A program made the translations under genes and the position numbers. Shown in pieces: positions 18,042 through 28,215 of a stretch of DNA of 64,000 nucleotides. Origin of the DNA: Caulobacteraceae bacterium (GTDB taxonomy: Bacteria; Pseudomonadota; Alphaproteobacteria; Caulobacterales; Caulobacteraceae); assembly GCA_947475415.1 (NCBI GenBank), contig CANJLH010000001.1, forward strand, positions 186,001 through 250,000. Direction: 5' to 3'. How positions within the stretch are numbered: position 1 is the first letter of the stretch; every line of letters begins with the position of its first letter. The notes below the pieces were generated by a model. The model was given only the letters and a program-made list of their open reading frames with translations, had not been told where the DNA came from and did not search any database.

Positions 18042-18637
18042 AACTTCACCTTTGCGGGTTTCATGGGGGCGTTGATGTCCTCTTGACTGAGATTGGGCTC
18101 GGCGGGCGCGTCCTTCAGGTCGTCGGCGCGGCGCCCTTCGGCGCCGGCCGGCGGACCAAGACGCTGGAAGCGCCGGTCGGGGCCCACATAGCCGTCGCAC
18201 TCAACGAATTTGCGGTCTTCGCGGGTGGACCAGAAGATCCGCTCCAGTAGCACATAGGGAGGCAACGGCTTGGCAACCACGAAATGAGCGCCGCAATCGC
18301 GCGCCTTGTGCACCTTCGACTGTGGCGTGTGGCCGGTGACCAACACGATGGGGACGAAGCGGTTCGGCTCGGGCGCCTTGCGGCGCACCCATTTGATCAG
18401 GGAATAGCCATCCTCATCGGGCATCTGCGCATCGGTGAGGATTACGTCGAGCGGCGTGTTGTTGATGATTTCGCGGCCGGCCGCAGCCGATTGGCACTTC
18501 AGCACGCCCCTGGCGCCGAAGCCGACCACCACCTGGTGCATGATGTTCAGGGACTGGTAGTTGTCGTCGATCAGCAGGAACTGAACCTTCTCAAGGTTGA
18601 TCTTGTCCCCGTCGCGCATCCGTTGCAACGCTCTCAT
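18038..18637 (-). CDS. CheY-like response regulator with Arg-rich C-terminal extension
   Basis: A 199-residue protein. The receiver domain (about residues 15-140) has the acidic DD pair in LLIDDNYQS, acceptor Asp in VILTDAQMPDEDGYSL, Thr in IVLVTGHT and Lys in VVAKPLPP. After it comes a 55-residue tail with GYVGPDRRFQRLG and GRRADD, a charged extension without a DNA-binding domain. Basic tails on CheY-like proteins can bind c-di-GMP or flagellar partners in Caulobacter, but that role here is inference. No histidine kinase or chemotaxis cluster is next to it. It is translationally coupled to the CheE-like gene. Confidence 0.8.
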   Translation of the reverse strand: MRALQRMRDGDKINLEKVQFLLIDDNYQSLNIMHQVVVGFGARGVLKCQSAAAGREIINNTPLDVILTDAQMPDEDGYSLIKWVRRKAPEPNRFVPIVLVTGHTPQSKVHKARDCGAHFVVAKPLPPYVLLERIFWSTREDRKFVECDGYVGPDRRFQRLGPPAGAEGRRADDLKDAPAEPNLSQEDINAPMKPAKVKL

Positions 18638-18968
18638 GCCGCACCGCCATTGCAGGTTCGCAGAAACTGGCTTCGGGGCCGGCGAGTCATTCTTGTTGGG
18701 ACCTGTTAACGGAACGCCGCGTTCAGGCCTTGTTGCTACGGCGAGACGCGTTAATGTTCCGTGTAACGAAAGAGATTGCGCTTATGCAGGGATGCAATGT
18801 GATGTTGCGTTGTTTATACCCATGATAGTGCTTACTAGCCTCGAAATTTACCAAGTCATCGCCTGTTAGGCCCTGTATCGCGGCATAACTCATGCAGGGC
18901 CGCCACCTTTCGCTTGCCCGAGGCGGCGCTGTGCGAGGATGTTAGGCGTCCATGAAGGCCAGTTTGAC
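18638..18968. promoter_or_regulatory. Divergent intergenic region between the response regulator and nadE
   Basis: About 300 bases with no supported gene. A GTTAAC/GTTAAT pair lies at about 18706 and 18749, and a TA-rich stretch at 18800-18850. A hairpin at 18869-18901 (GGCCCTG ... CAGGGCC, 7-bp stem, 19-base loop) sits upstream of nadE. Both flanking genes read away from this segment, so it must contain both promoters. Confidence 0.45.
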
Positions 18969-21017
<2,049 letters not shown>

Positions 21018-21097
21018 GCGCCCAAGCCTGCGCTACCGCTTACGCTGAGCCCGCGGCTGTGTTTCAGTCGTCGTCCACGAGGAAGCGGGGGGCGGAC

Positions 21098-22060
21098 ATG
21101 CTCAGGGGCCACAAGATTCTATTGACCGGACTGACAGGCCGGGTTGGCGGCGCCTTCGCCGAGGCCCTCGCCGGCGACAATGAGCTTTGGGGCCTCGCGC
21201 GATACAGCCAGCCTGGCCAGCTTGAGTACTGGCGGGCCAAGGGCGTGAAGACTGTGGTCGGGCACTACGCCGACGATGACCTTTCAGCTGTTCCCGACGA
21301 CTTCGACTACGTCTTGCACGTGGCGGCGGACGTCGCCCCGGCCACCTTCGAGAGCGGAATGCGTGACAATGCCGAGGGCGTCGGCCTGCTGATGCAGCAT
21401 TGCCGCAGGGCCAAGGCCTTCCTGCACGTCTCCACCGTTGGCGTCTACGCGCCCAATCCGGACTTCGCACACCGCTATCGCGAGGATGACATCTGCGGGT
21501 CTGGAACCATGGGCCACTATTGTGGGACCAAACTCGCCGGCGAGGGCGTGGCCCGCACCATGGCGCGCCTGCTGAACCTGCCGACGATCATCTGCCGGCT
21601 CGCCGTGCAGTACGGGACCTTGCAGAATGGCGGCATGCCCGGCGGTTACCTGCAGCGGCTGATCGCCGGCCAGACCATCCTTTTACCCCGCAACCAGTGC
21701 AACGAATTCGTCCTTGTCTCTGATCAGGATCTGGTGGGCTTTGTGAAGCCCTGCCTGGCCGCCGCCGCCGTCCCCGCGGTCACCGTCAACTGGGGCGGCG
21801 ACGTCGCGGTTCCGGGGCCAGAATTCATCACCTATCTCGCCGAACTCGCCGGCGTCCCCGCCCGATGGGATTATTATGACGGTTCCTCGCCGCCATCGGT
21901 TCCCACGGACAATACCCGACGTATCGCCATCACCGGTCCCTGCAAGGTGAACTGGAAGGATGGTCTGAAAGTGATGTACGAGGCCTTGCACCAACAATTC
22001 CGCGCCCAGGCCGCTGGCGCGCCCGCCCCCGCCAGCAGCAGCAGATCGCAGCTGCCCTAG
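21098..22060 (+). CDS. NAD-dependent epimerase/dehydratase (extended SDR)
   Basis: A 320-residue Rossmann enzyme. The dinucleotide motif GLTGRVGGAFAEAL is at the N-terminus, the catalytic Ser lies in LHVSTVGVYA, and the Tyr/Lys pair is YCGTK. Length and pattern are those of extended short-chain dehydrogenases acting on nucleotide sugars or related substrates. The start has a G-rich site a few bases upstream; the frame is open further 5' only inside nadE. An LLM flavin oxidoreductase follows after 19 bases, and an aldo/keto reductase after that, suggesting a small oxidoreductase operon. Confidence 0.8.
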   Translation: MLRGHKILLTGLTGRVGGAFAEALAGDNELWGLARYSQPGQLEYWRAKGVKTVVGHYADDDLSAVPDDFDYVLHVAADVAPATFESGMRDNAEGVGLLMQHCRRAKAFLHVSTVGVYAPNPDFAHRYREDDICGSGTMGHYCGTKLAGEGVARTMARLLNLPTIICRLAVQYGTLQNGGMPGGYLQRLIAGQTILLPRNQCNEFVLVSDQDLVGFVKPCLAAAAVPAVTVNWGGDVAVPGPEFITYLAELAGVPARWDYYDGSSPPSVPTDNTRRIAITGPCKVNWKDGLKVMYEALHQQFRAQAAGAPAPASSSRSQLP

Positions 22061-22079
22061 CAAATCGGAGTCCGTTCCC

Positions 22080-23066
22080 TTGAGACTGATCCTGCGTCAC
22101 GACTTGCGCGCCGCGCCCTTCGGCGCGCCGCACAGCGCCCTCTACAAGGCCGCGATCGACCAGAGCATCTGGGCCGACAAGGTGGGCTTTCACACCATCA
22201 TGACCCACGAACACCACTGCGAGGACGGTTACATCCCCTCGCCGCTGGTGCTCGCAGCCGCCATCGCCGGCGCAACCCGCCAGGCGCGCATCGAGATTCG
22301 CATTGCGCTCCTGCCGCTCTACGATCCGATCCGCATGGCCGAGGACTGGGCGGTCCTTGACCTGATTAGCGAGGGGCGCGCCGACGTGGTGGTCGCAGTG
22401 GGCTACCGCCGCTACGAGTTCGCTCTGTTTGGCGTCGACTACGACACCCGCGGACAAAGGATGGACGAGGCCATCGCCATCATCAAACAGGCCTGGACCG
22501 GCGAGCCATTCGAATACCGCGGCCAGACCGTTCAGATCACCCCACGTCCCTATCGCCAGCCCCGGCCGCCGATCTATTTTGGCGGCAACTCCAAGGCGGC
22601 GGCCCGCCGCGCCGCGCGTGAGGGAGACGGCTTCTTCCCACCGCCAAACTCCACCCTGATCGATTTTTATCAGCAGGAATGCCGCCGACTGGGCAAGACC
22701 CCCGGGCCGGACGGCCGCATGGATCACAACGGCAACATCGCCTTCGTCGCCGAGGATCCCGCCGCGGCCTGGGATGAGGTCGGTCGCTACCTCCTGTATC
22801 AGCACAACGCCTACGCCGTGTTTGCCGTAGAGGCCATGAGCCGCTCAACCGAGGCCCAGGCAACCTTCCCATTCAAACCCGCCACCACCCGCCAGGAATT
22901 GGCGGACCTGCGAACCTATCTCATCGTGTCGCCGGACGAGGCGGTGCGGATGGCCAAGGAGAGCGGCGTGATGGTCCTGCAGCCGCTGGCGGGCGGCATT
23001 CCGCCAGATCTCGCCCGCAAGAGCCTCGACCTCGTGGAGCGCAAGGTCCTGCCGGCGCTGGGCTAG
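22080..23066 (+). CDS. LLM-class flavin-dependent oxidoreductase
   Basis: A 328-residue luciferase-like monooxygenase family protein using FMN or F420. It has the early HEHHCEDGYIPSPL pattern, the family's LPLYDPIRMAEDWAVLDLIS stretch, and GVGYR-like AVGYRRYEFALFG. The start is a TTG at 22080 with CGGAG nine bases before it and immediate family similarity; no closer ATG exists. It is 19 bases after the epimerase gene and 66 before the aldo/keto reductase. The substrate is unknown. Confidence 0.85.
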   Translation: MRLILRHDLRAAPFGAPHSALYKAAIDQSIWADKVGFHTIMTHEHHCEDGYIPSPLVLAAAIAGATRQARIEIRIALLPLYDPIRMAEDWAVLDLISEGRADVVVAVGYRRYEFALFGVDYDTRGQRMDEAIAIIKQAWTGEPFEYRGQTVQITPRPYRQPRPPIYFGGNSKAAARRAAREGDGFFPPPNSTLIDFYQQECRRLGKTPGPDGRMDHNGNIAFVAEDPAAAWDEVGRYLLYQHNAYAVFAVEAMSRSTEAQATFPFKPATTRQELADLRTYLIVSPDEAVRMAKESGVMVLQPLAGGIPPDLARKSLDLVERKVLPALG

Positions 23067-23132
23067 GCGCTTGCCGGTTGACAAGCCGCCCCACGGCGCC
23101 GCCGAATTTCCAACGACATTCGGGAGACGAAC

Positions 23133-24230
23133 ATGGAACGCAGACTCCTCGGCCGCACCGGCCTGTCGGTGGGAGTCATCGGGTTGGGCACGGCGACCTT
23201 CGGCGGCTTCGGGCTGAAGAACGAGGATGACTGCGCACGCATCGTCCATCAGGCGCTGGACGCCGGACTCAACCTTGTGGACACCGCTGACTTCTATGGC
23301 CTGGGCCTTTCAGAGACCATCACCGGAAAGGCCCTCGCCGGACGCCGCGACAAGGTGGTGCTGGCCACCAAGTGCGGCTCACCCATGTCGAACGATCCCA
23401 ATGAGCGCGGCGGTTCGCGCCGCTGGATCAACCGCGCCATCGACGCCAGCCTGAAGCGACTGGGAACCGACCATGTGGATATTTACCAGCTCCATCAGCC
23501 CGACCCGTTCACCGACGCGGAGGAGACCGCCGAGGCCATGAACGGCTTGATCTCGGCGGGCAAGATCCGCTACTGGGGCACGTCCAACTTCTCCGCGGCG
23601 ATGATCACTGAGTCCCAGCTGCGGGCTCGGATGCGAAACCTCACCCCCGGCCACACCGAGCAGACCGCCTATTCCATCTTCACCCGCGGGCCGGAGGCCG
23701 AGCTGTTGCCGGCCTGCCGCCGCTACGGTCTGGGCTTTCTGGCCTATTCGCCCCTTGACGGCGGCTGGTTGTCAGGACGCTACCGGAAGGACCAGGAGAT
23801 CGAAAGATCGCCGCGCCAACGCCTGCAGCCGGACCTCTTCGACCTTTCCGACCCAGCCATCGCCGCCAAGCTCGACATCGTCGAAGACCTCTGCGCCATC
23901 GCCGAGGCGGACGGCCAGACCCTGTCGGAACTCGCCGTGGGGTTCGCTCTGGCCCATCCCGGCGTCACCGCGGCCCTGGTGGGCGGCAGCCGGGCTGAAC
24001 ACTACGCCCCCTATTTCCAGGGCCGAGACTGGCGGCTGACTGACGAGGTTCTGGACCGTATCGACGCGGTCGCCCGGCCTGGCGTCTCCAAACCGGCGCA
24101 AGCTCCACGAAACACGGCCCTCACCGACAAGACCGAGCGCCGCCGCTCCCCCCACGAAGCCGAAGCCTCCGCTGCGCGCTCCGCCACCAACCGCGTGCTT
24201 GAGTTGCAACAGCGTAAGAAGGAAGGCTAG
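23133..24230 (+). CDS. Aldo/keto reductase
   Basis: A 365-residue NADPH-linked reductase with the AKR barrel. The catalytic tetrad is visible as Asp and Tyr in DTADFYGLGLSE, Lys in VVLATKCGS and His in IYQLHQPDPF. GGGAG precedes the ATG. After residue ~320 there is a 45-residue charged extension (SKPAQAPRNTALTD to QQRKKEG) beyond the standard barrel, of unknown role. It is the last of the epimerase/LLM/AKR set. A weak hairpin follows the stop. Confidence 0.88.
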   Translation: MERRLLGRTGLSVGVIGLGTATFGGFGLKNEDDCARIVHQALDAGLNLVDTADFYGLGLSETITGKALAGRRDKVVLATKCGSPMSNDPNERGGSRRWINRAIDASLKRLGTDHVDIYQLHQPDPFTDAEETAEAMNGLISAGKIRYWGTSNFSAAMITESQLRARMRNLTPGHTEQTAYSIFTRGPEAELLPACRRYGLGFLAYSPLDGGWLSGRYRKDQEIERSPRQRLQPDLFDLSDPAIAAKLDIVEDLCAIAEADGQTLSELAVGFALAHPGVTAALVGGSRAEHYAPYFQGRDWRLTDEVLDRIDAVARPGVSKPAQAPRNTALTDKTERRRSPHEAEASAARSATNRVLELQQRKKEG

Positions 24231-24260
24231 GGCCGCCGTCGACGGCTGTCCGCTGTCCTT

Positions 24261-24285
24261 AGGGCTCGTCAGCCCTGGCTATTTT
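24261..24285 (+). terminator. Weak candidate terminator after aldo/keto reductase
   Basis: AGGGCT (24261-24266), loop CGTC, AGCCCT (24271-24276), then GGCTATTTT. The stem has 6 bp and the T-run is interrupted and short, so termination efficiency is doubtful. Confidence 0.35.
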
Positions 24286-24380
24286 GCGGTGAAGCCCCAT
24301 CTAACAGGGGACGCCGTTGGGTGAGTGCCGCCAGGAAAGCGGTTGATCCTGCCTGACGCGGCGCGCGCCATGGACAACAA

Positions 24381-24476
24381 ATGCCCAACCTCTTTGTTGC
24401 GTCCGCACTCAGCATCCTGTGCGTCATCTTGCTGCCGCTGGTGTTCAATCTTCTCGGCTGGCGGCAGGACGCATGA
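24381..24476 (+). CDS. 31-residue single-pass membrane peptide
   Basis: ATG 24381 to TGA 24474-24476 encodes 31 residues. The first 25 form one hydrophobic helix (FVASALSILCVILLPLVFNL), followed by GWRQDA. Its stop overlaps the next ATG as ATGA, strong evidence that it is translated and coupled to the coiled-coil gene. Codon use is GC3-rich like its neighbours. Only a weak purine stretch (GGACAA) precedes the start. The function is unknown; an inner-membrane anchor or partner for the following protein is possible. Confidence 0.5.
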   Translation: MPNLFVASALSILCVILLPLVFNLLGWRQDA

Positions 24477-24658
24477 GCCAGCCAAACCAGGATGAGCGCC
24501 TGACACGCGAGAATGCGTACCTTCGCCAGCGCAACGCTCAACTTCAGGAAGACCTGACCGCCGTCAGCGCAGAGGCCGAGCGCCTGCGGCAAGCGGCGGA
24601 ACGCCTGCTGGGAAGCAACATCCTGCACTCACCCGACTCCCTAAACGGAGACCCGTGA
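24473..24658 (+). CDS. 61-residue coiled-coil protein
   Basis: Encodes 61 residues. Positions 8-45 (RLTRENAYLRQRNAQLQEDL onward) form a heptad-rich coiled coil with Leu/Ala at core positions. GGCAGGAC precedes the ATG, which overlaps the preceding peptide's stop by 4 bases. Its own stop overlaps a GTG that could start the next small gene. Of unknown function; context suggests a small membrane-associated complex. Confidence 0.6.
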   Translation: MSQPNQDERLTRENAYLRQRNAQLQEDLTAVSAEAERLRQAAERLLGSNILHSPDSLNGDP

Positions 24659-24879
24659 TCGCAATGCGCCGCAACCTCGACCGCGCCGCCGAGTACCGCC
24701 GGCTTGCGCAGGAATCCTCCGCCCTCGCCCAGGCCAGCCTCCTTGATCACGTGCGCGAGAAACACACGCTGGCCGCGGCGACCTGGACCGCGCTGGCGCA
24801 AAGCGATGAGCGGCCGCTTGAGCCGCCAACGGCAGCAGCGTCGACACGCCCTCCCAAGGACAAGCTGTGCGCCATCTGA
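24655..24879 (+). CDS. 74-residue hypothetical helical protein
   Basis: Encodes up to 74 residues from GTG 24655 (GTGA overlap with the previous stop) or 71 from ATG 24664. Residues 4-50 (MRRNLDRAAEYRRLAQESSA onward) form a charged amphipathic helix hairpin; the end is Pro/Lys-rich. Small proteins with an AAEYRRLA...EKHxxAAxxWxxLA pattern are common in alphaproteobacteria but uncharacterised. Third member of an overlapping set of very small genes. Confidence 0.6.
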   Translation: MIAMRRNLDRAAEYRRLAQESSALAQASLLDHVREKHTLAAATWTALAQSDERPLEPPTAAASTRPPKDKLCAI

Positions 24880-24928
24880 ACCTGCCTGCCGGGTCGGCTT
24901 CAGGGTCACGGCGACGGCGAGAGCCGGC

Positions 24929-25252
24929 ATGGGTGTCCATCGCTGGGACCTGCGGGTCTACGCGGTCGGGCGCGGGCAGAGCGACCGGACGCCGATCCTG
25001 ACCTATGGTTCGACGATCGGCGGACGCGACCGCCAACAGCGCGTCGAGCCGCCAATCCAAATTCAGGACTGCCGTTTGGAATTTCAGTCTCGCCATGCCT
25101 TCGCCCACGGTTGGCGCGACGATCAGGGCGCGGTGATCGACGATACGCCTAGCCTCCTGGTGATCGGCTTCTGCAATCCCGCCGCGCCAATGGCGCAGCG
25201 CGACGACGTCCTCGTAAGTTTCGCCTTCACGGACGCGCGCCCGACGGCCTGA
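24929..25252 (+). CDS. Hypothetical protein, 107 residues
   Basis: An open frame from ATG 24929 with GC-biased third positions consistent with coding, starting MGVHRWDLRVYAVGRGQSD. It has no signal peptide, membrane segment or motif that I recognise. The middle (QDCRLEFQSRHAFAHGWRDD) and the end (SLLVIGFCNPAAP) look like folded sequence rather than composition noise. A longer minus-strand frame overlaps it, but that one is Arg-rich and less protein-like. No good ribosome binding site is visible. Confidence 0.4.
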   Translation: MGVHRWDLRVYAVGRGQSDRTPILTYGSTIGGRDRQQRVEPPIQIQDCRLEFQSRHAFAHGWRDDQGAVIDDTPSLLVIGFCNPAAPMAQRDDVLVSFAFTDARPTA

Positions 25253-25696
25253 CAGCAATCCTCAGGGCGGGTGAGTCGGTGCGCGGAAGCGATCGATGCT
25301 CGCGTCCGCGCCCAAACCCATTCAGCGCGTGCTGCGCCGATCATTCAGCCTTGTCGAGAGGGCGAGCGGCGACGGCGAGCCCGACGACCGCGGATCCATG
25401 AGGGCGCGCCGGATCGGCGCCGTTCCATAAGAGGGTTGGATTTTCATGTGAGGCCTTTCCGGCCATGTCCGGCGTGAAGTGTTCCAAGCCTGGACGGAAC
25501 GTTTAGTAACACGCCGACACCGGCCGCGGCGCTCAAATCGTGCGTGGAAGTGGCCCGATCGGCCGGCCTGCGAACGATTCAGCAGCGATATTGTTCGTCA
25601 CCTCCCAAAAGTGTCCGCAAACCCCAGCGTTCCGGTTGACTCGCCCGCCTCCGGACCCGCCATCATCGCGGCTCCACACCCGCTCCAGGGCTCGTC
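25253..25696. other. Intergenic region with no supported gene
   Basis: About 440 bases between the hypothetical gene and the carboxylesterase. Open frames here are Arg-rich and short and look like high-GC noise. A small palindrome GGCCTTTCCGGCC lies near 25453. The esterase promoter should be in the last 150 bases, but no confident -35/-10 pair was found. Confidence 0.4.
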
Positions 25697-27259
25697 ATGA
25701 CCCATACCCTCGTCGAGATCGCCCAAGGTCGGCTGCAAGGCCATGAATCCAGCGGCGTGGTGCGGTTCCTGGGCATTCCCTATGCCGGTCCGGTCTCCGG
25801 CGCCGGGCGTTGGCGACCCGCGCCGCCAGCCCGGGCCTGGACGGGCGTGCGCGACGCCGCGGCCTACGGGCCCCGAGCCATCCAGTTGGTCACCACCGCC
25901 CGGCCGGAGATCGACGCCCTGCACGCACTTGTCGCCCCACCAGCGGGTTGGCGCAGCGAACAGTCAGAGGATTGCCTCAACCTCAATGTTTTCGCCCCTG
26001 ACCGGGCGGGGACCAAACGGCCGGTGATGGTCTGGCTGCACGGCGGCGGCTACTTCGGCGAGTCGCCGCCGATCTGGTGGTCCGAAGGCGGCGCGCTTAC
26101 GGCGGAGCAGGATGTGGTGGTGGTCACTGTCCGCCACCGCATCGGGCTTATGGGTCACCTGCATCTGGCGGATTTGAGCCCTCGCGCCGATCTGGCGCTT
26201 TCCGGCAATGTCTCCATCGACGACCTGATCACAGCGCTCTGCTGGGTGCGGGCCAATATCGCGGCCTTCGGTGGCGATCCGGGCAATGTCACCATCTTCG
26301 GCGAGTCGGGGGGCGGCGCAAAGGTCTGTATACTGATGAATACGCCGGCCGCCCAGGGTCTGTTCCATCGCGCCATCGTCCAGTCAGGCCCCTCGCTGCA
26401 AGCCGCCACCCGCGAAGAGGCGACCAAGAGCGCCCTGCATGTACTCAAGGCCCTTGGCCTTGACGCGGGCGATGTTGAGCGGCTGATTGATATCCCCACC
26501 GACAAGATCCTGGAGGTCCAGGCCGCACTGCTGCCGATCATGCGTTCGCCCTGGGAGACTTCTGGCAAGCTCACCGGCATGAGCCCGGTGGTCGATGGTG
26601 ACTTCCTGCCACACCAGCCCTTTTCACCGGCCGCCATGGGCATGGCCTCGGCCGTACCTCTGCTGATCGGGACCAACAAGGACGAGGCCCGCATTCTGGC
26701 CGCGCGCCCCGCCGACGCCTTCGACATGACTCTCGAGCGTGCGCGCCAGATCATGGGCCGTTCGGCCGGGCCGCGCCTGGATGAGGCCTGGGCGCTTTAT
26801 TCGGCGCAGACAGGCGGCGGAGCGCCTTCGGACGTCTTCTTCGCCTATATGAGCGATTACATGGAGCGCGACCGCTCCATCGTGCTGGCCGAGCGCCGGG
26901 TGCGGCGCCGCGCGGCGGCGACCTTTATGTATTTCCTGGAATTCGGGACCGACGTACTGGGCGGCAAATTGGGCGCGCCCCACACTCTGGACATTCCCCT
27001 GGTCTTCGGCCGCGCGGATCTGGGCATCGCCGGAACTGACCCGGACCGTCACGCCGTTTCCGCCGCCATGCGGGCTGCATGGGCCGCGTTTGCGCGCGAG
27101 GGTGAACCGGCTGGCGGCGTCCTTTCCCCGTGGCCGGCCTATGACGAGGATCGCCGCGCCACCATGGTGTTCGCCGCCCCGCCACGCCTGTCACAGGACC
27201 CTGCTCGCGAGGCGCGGCTCTATTGGCGCGCCGGCCAGGACCCGTCCACCGCCTGTTAG
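25697..27259 (+). CDS. Type B carboxylesterase
   Basis: A 520-residue alpha/beta-hydrolase of the carboxylesterase/cholinesterase family. The oxyanion segment is WLHGGGYFGE, the nucleophile Ser lies in FGESGGGAKV, the acid Glu in GTNKDEARIL, and the His in GAPHTLDIPLVFG. SEDCLNLNVFAP is the usual early family signature. No signal peptide is present, so it is cytoplasmic. The G after Ser in GESGG replaces the more common Ala. It is upstream of, but not clearly in operon with, the carbonic anhydrase gene (51-base gap). Confidence 0.9.
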   Translation: MTHTLVEIAQGRLQGHESSGVVRFLGIPYAGPVSGAGRWRPAPPARAWTGVRDAAAYGPRAIQLVTTARPEIDALHALVAPPAGWRSEQSEDCLNLNVFAPDRAGTKRPVMVWLHGGGYFGESPPIWWSEGGALTAEQDVVVVTVRHRIGLMGHLHLADLSPRADLALSGNVSIDDLITALCWVRANIAAFGGDPGNVTIFGESGGGAKVCILMNTPAAQGLFHRAIVQSGPSLQAATREEATKSALHVLKALGLDAGDVERLIDIPTDKILEVQAALLPIMRSPWETSGKLTGMSPVVDGDFLPHQPFSPAAMGMASAVPLLIGTNKDEARILAARPADAFDMTLERARQIMGRSAGPRLDEAWALYSAQTGGGAPSDVFFAYMSDYMERDRSIVLAERRVRRRAAATFMYFLEFGTDVLGGKLGAPHTLDIPLVFGRADLGIAGTDPDRHAVSAAMRAAWAAFAREGEPAGGVLSPWPAYDEDRRATMVFAAPPRLSQDPAREARLYWRAGQDPSTAC

Positions 27260-27310
27260 TCATTCCCCTTCATCCTGCCGGCTCCCGCCAGACATGCGCC
27301 GAGGAGCCCC

Positions 27311-28162
27311 ATGCGCAACGCCCCCCGACTGATCGGCCTGTCGCGCCGCGGCCTGATCCTCAGCGGCGCAGGTCTGCTGGCCGCGCCGTTGGCCCTCGCC
27401 GAGGGCGTGCCCGACGGGGAGTCCCCCGCCAATCCTGCCGCCGTACGTCGCAAGCCGGTCCATCGCGCTCAGCCGAAGCCGCACGCCGCCGAGGGCCACG
27501 CCGCGCCCACCGACCATGACGGCGAGGCCGCGTCTTCCCCTGAGGAGGCTATGCAGCGGCTGATGGCCGGAAATGCCCGTTATGTGTCCGCTCGGGCCAC
27601 CCATCCCAATCTGGACGCCGCCCGGCGTCAGCTGGTGGCGAGCGGCCAGCATCCCTTCGCCTCGATCCTCGCCTGCGCCGATAGCCGGGTCGCCCCAGAG
27701 CTGATCTTCGACCAGGGCCTGGGCGACTTGTTCGTGGTCCGGGTGGCCGGGAACGTCGTCGATGACGCAATTCTGGCCTCTATCGAATATTCGGTGATCC
27801 ACCTGGGTTCGACCTTGGTTATGGTGCTGGGGCACGAGCGCTGCGGCGCGGTCAAGGCCACTGTAGACGCCCTGGCCGGCCACCCCTCGGAGGAGGACGC
27901 CGACACCCGCATCGGCGCACTGGCCAAGCTGATCGCGCCCGCGGTCAAGGCCGTACCCATCAACACCGTCGATGTGGTGGACTCGGCCGTGTCGCTCAAC
28001 GCCACCAACACCGCGGTGGAGATCTTCGCGGGCTCAAGGCCCCTGCGCGAGCGGGTTTTGGCCGGCAAGCTGCGCATCGTGTCGGCCCGCTATGACCTCG
28101 ACGATGGCCGCGTCTCCCCCACCAGGGGTGACCCCAAGATGCTGATGACCTCGCTGGGGTAG
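27311..28162 (+). CDS. Exported beta-carbonic anhydrase
   Basis: A 283-residue beta-class carbonic anhydrase (CO2 to bicarbonate, zinc enzyme). The zinc ligands are Cys122 (ACADSR), His175 and Cys178 (GHERCGA); the Asp124/Arg126 dyad is intact. Unlike cytoplasmic enzymes it has about 80 extra N-terminal residues. The first 31 form a signal peptide with a twin-arginine-like SRRGLILSGAGLL, followed by a His/Pro-rich linker. It is therefore probably exported to the periplasm, perhaps folded via Tat. GAGGAG precedes the ATG. Confidence 0.88.
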   Translation: MRNAPRLIGLSRRGLILSGAGLLAAPLALAEGVPDGESPANPAAVRRKPVHRAQPKPHAAEGHAAPTDHDGEAASSPEEAMQRLMAGNARYVSARATHPNLDAARRQLVASGQHPFASILACADSRVAPELIFDQGLGDLFVVRVAGNVVDDAILASIEYSVIHLGSTLVMVLGHERCGAVKATVDALAGHPSEEDADTRIGALAKLIAPAVKAVPINTVDVVDSAVSLNATNTAVEIFAGSRPLRERVLAGKLRIVSARYDLDDGRVSPTRGDPKMLMTSLG

Positions 28163-28215
28163 GCGCCGCCCCATAGGTCAGGGCAAGTTGCCGCGGTCGA
28201 ATCCGCGGAGCCGCC

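Noticed and set aside
24641..25258. Minus-strand frame opposite the micro-operon and hypothetical gene
   Set aside because: Arg-rich with no structure-like pattern. The plus strand has overlapping stops/starts and better codon bias.
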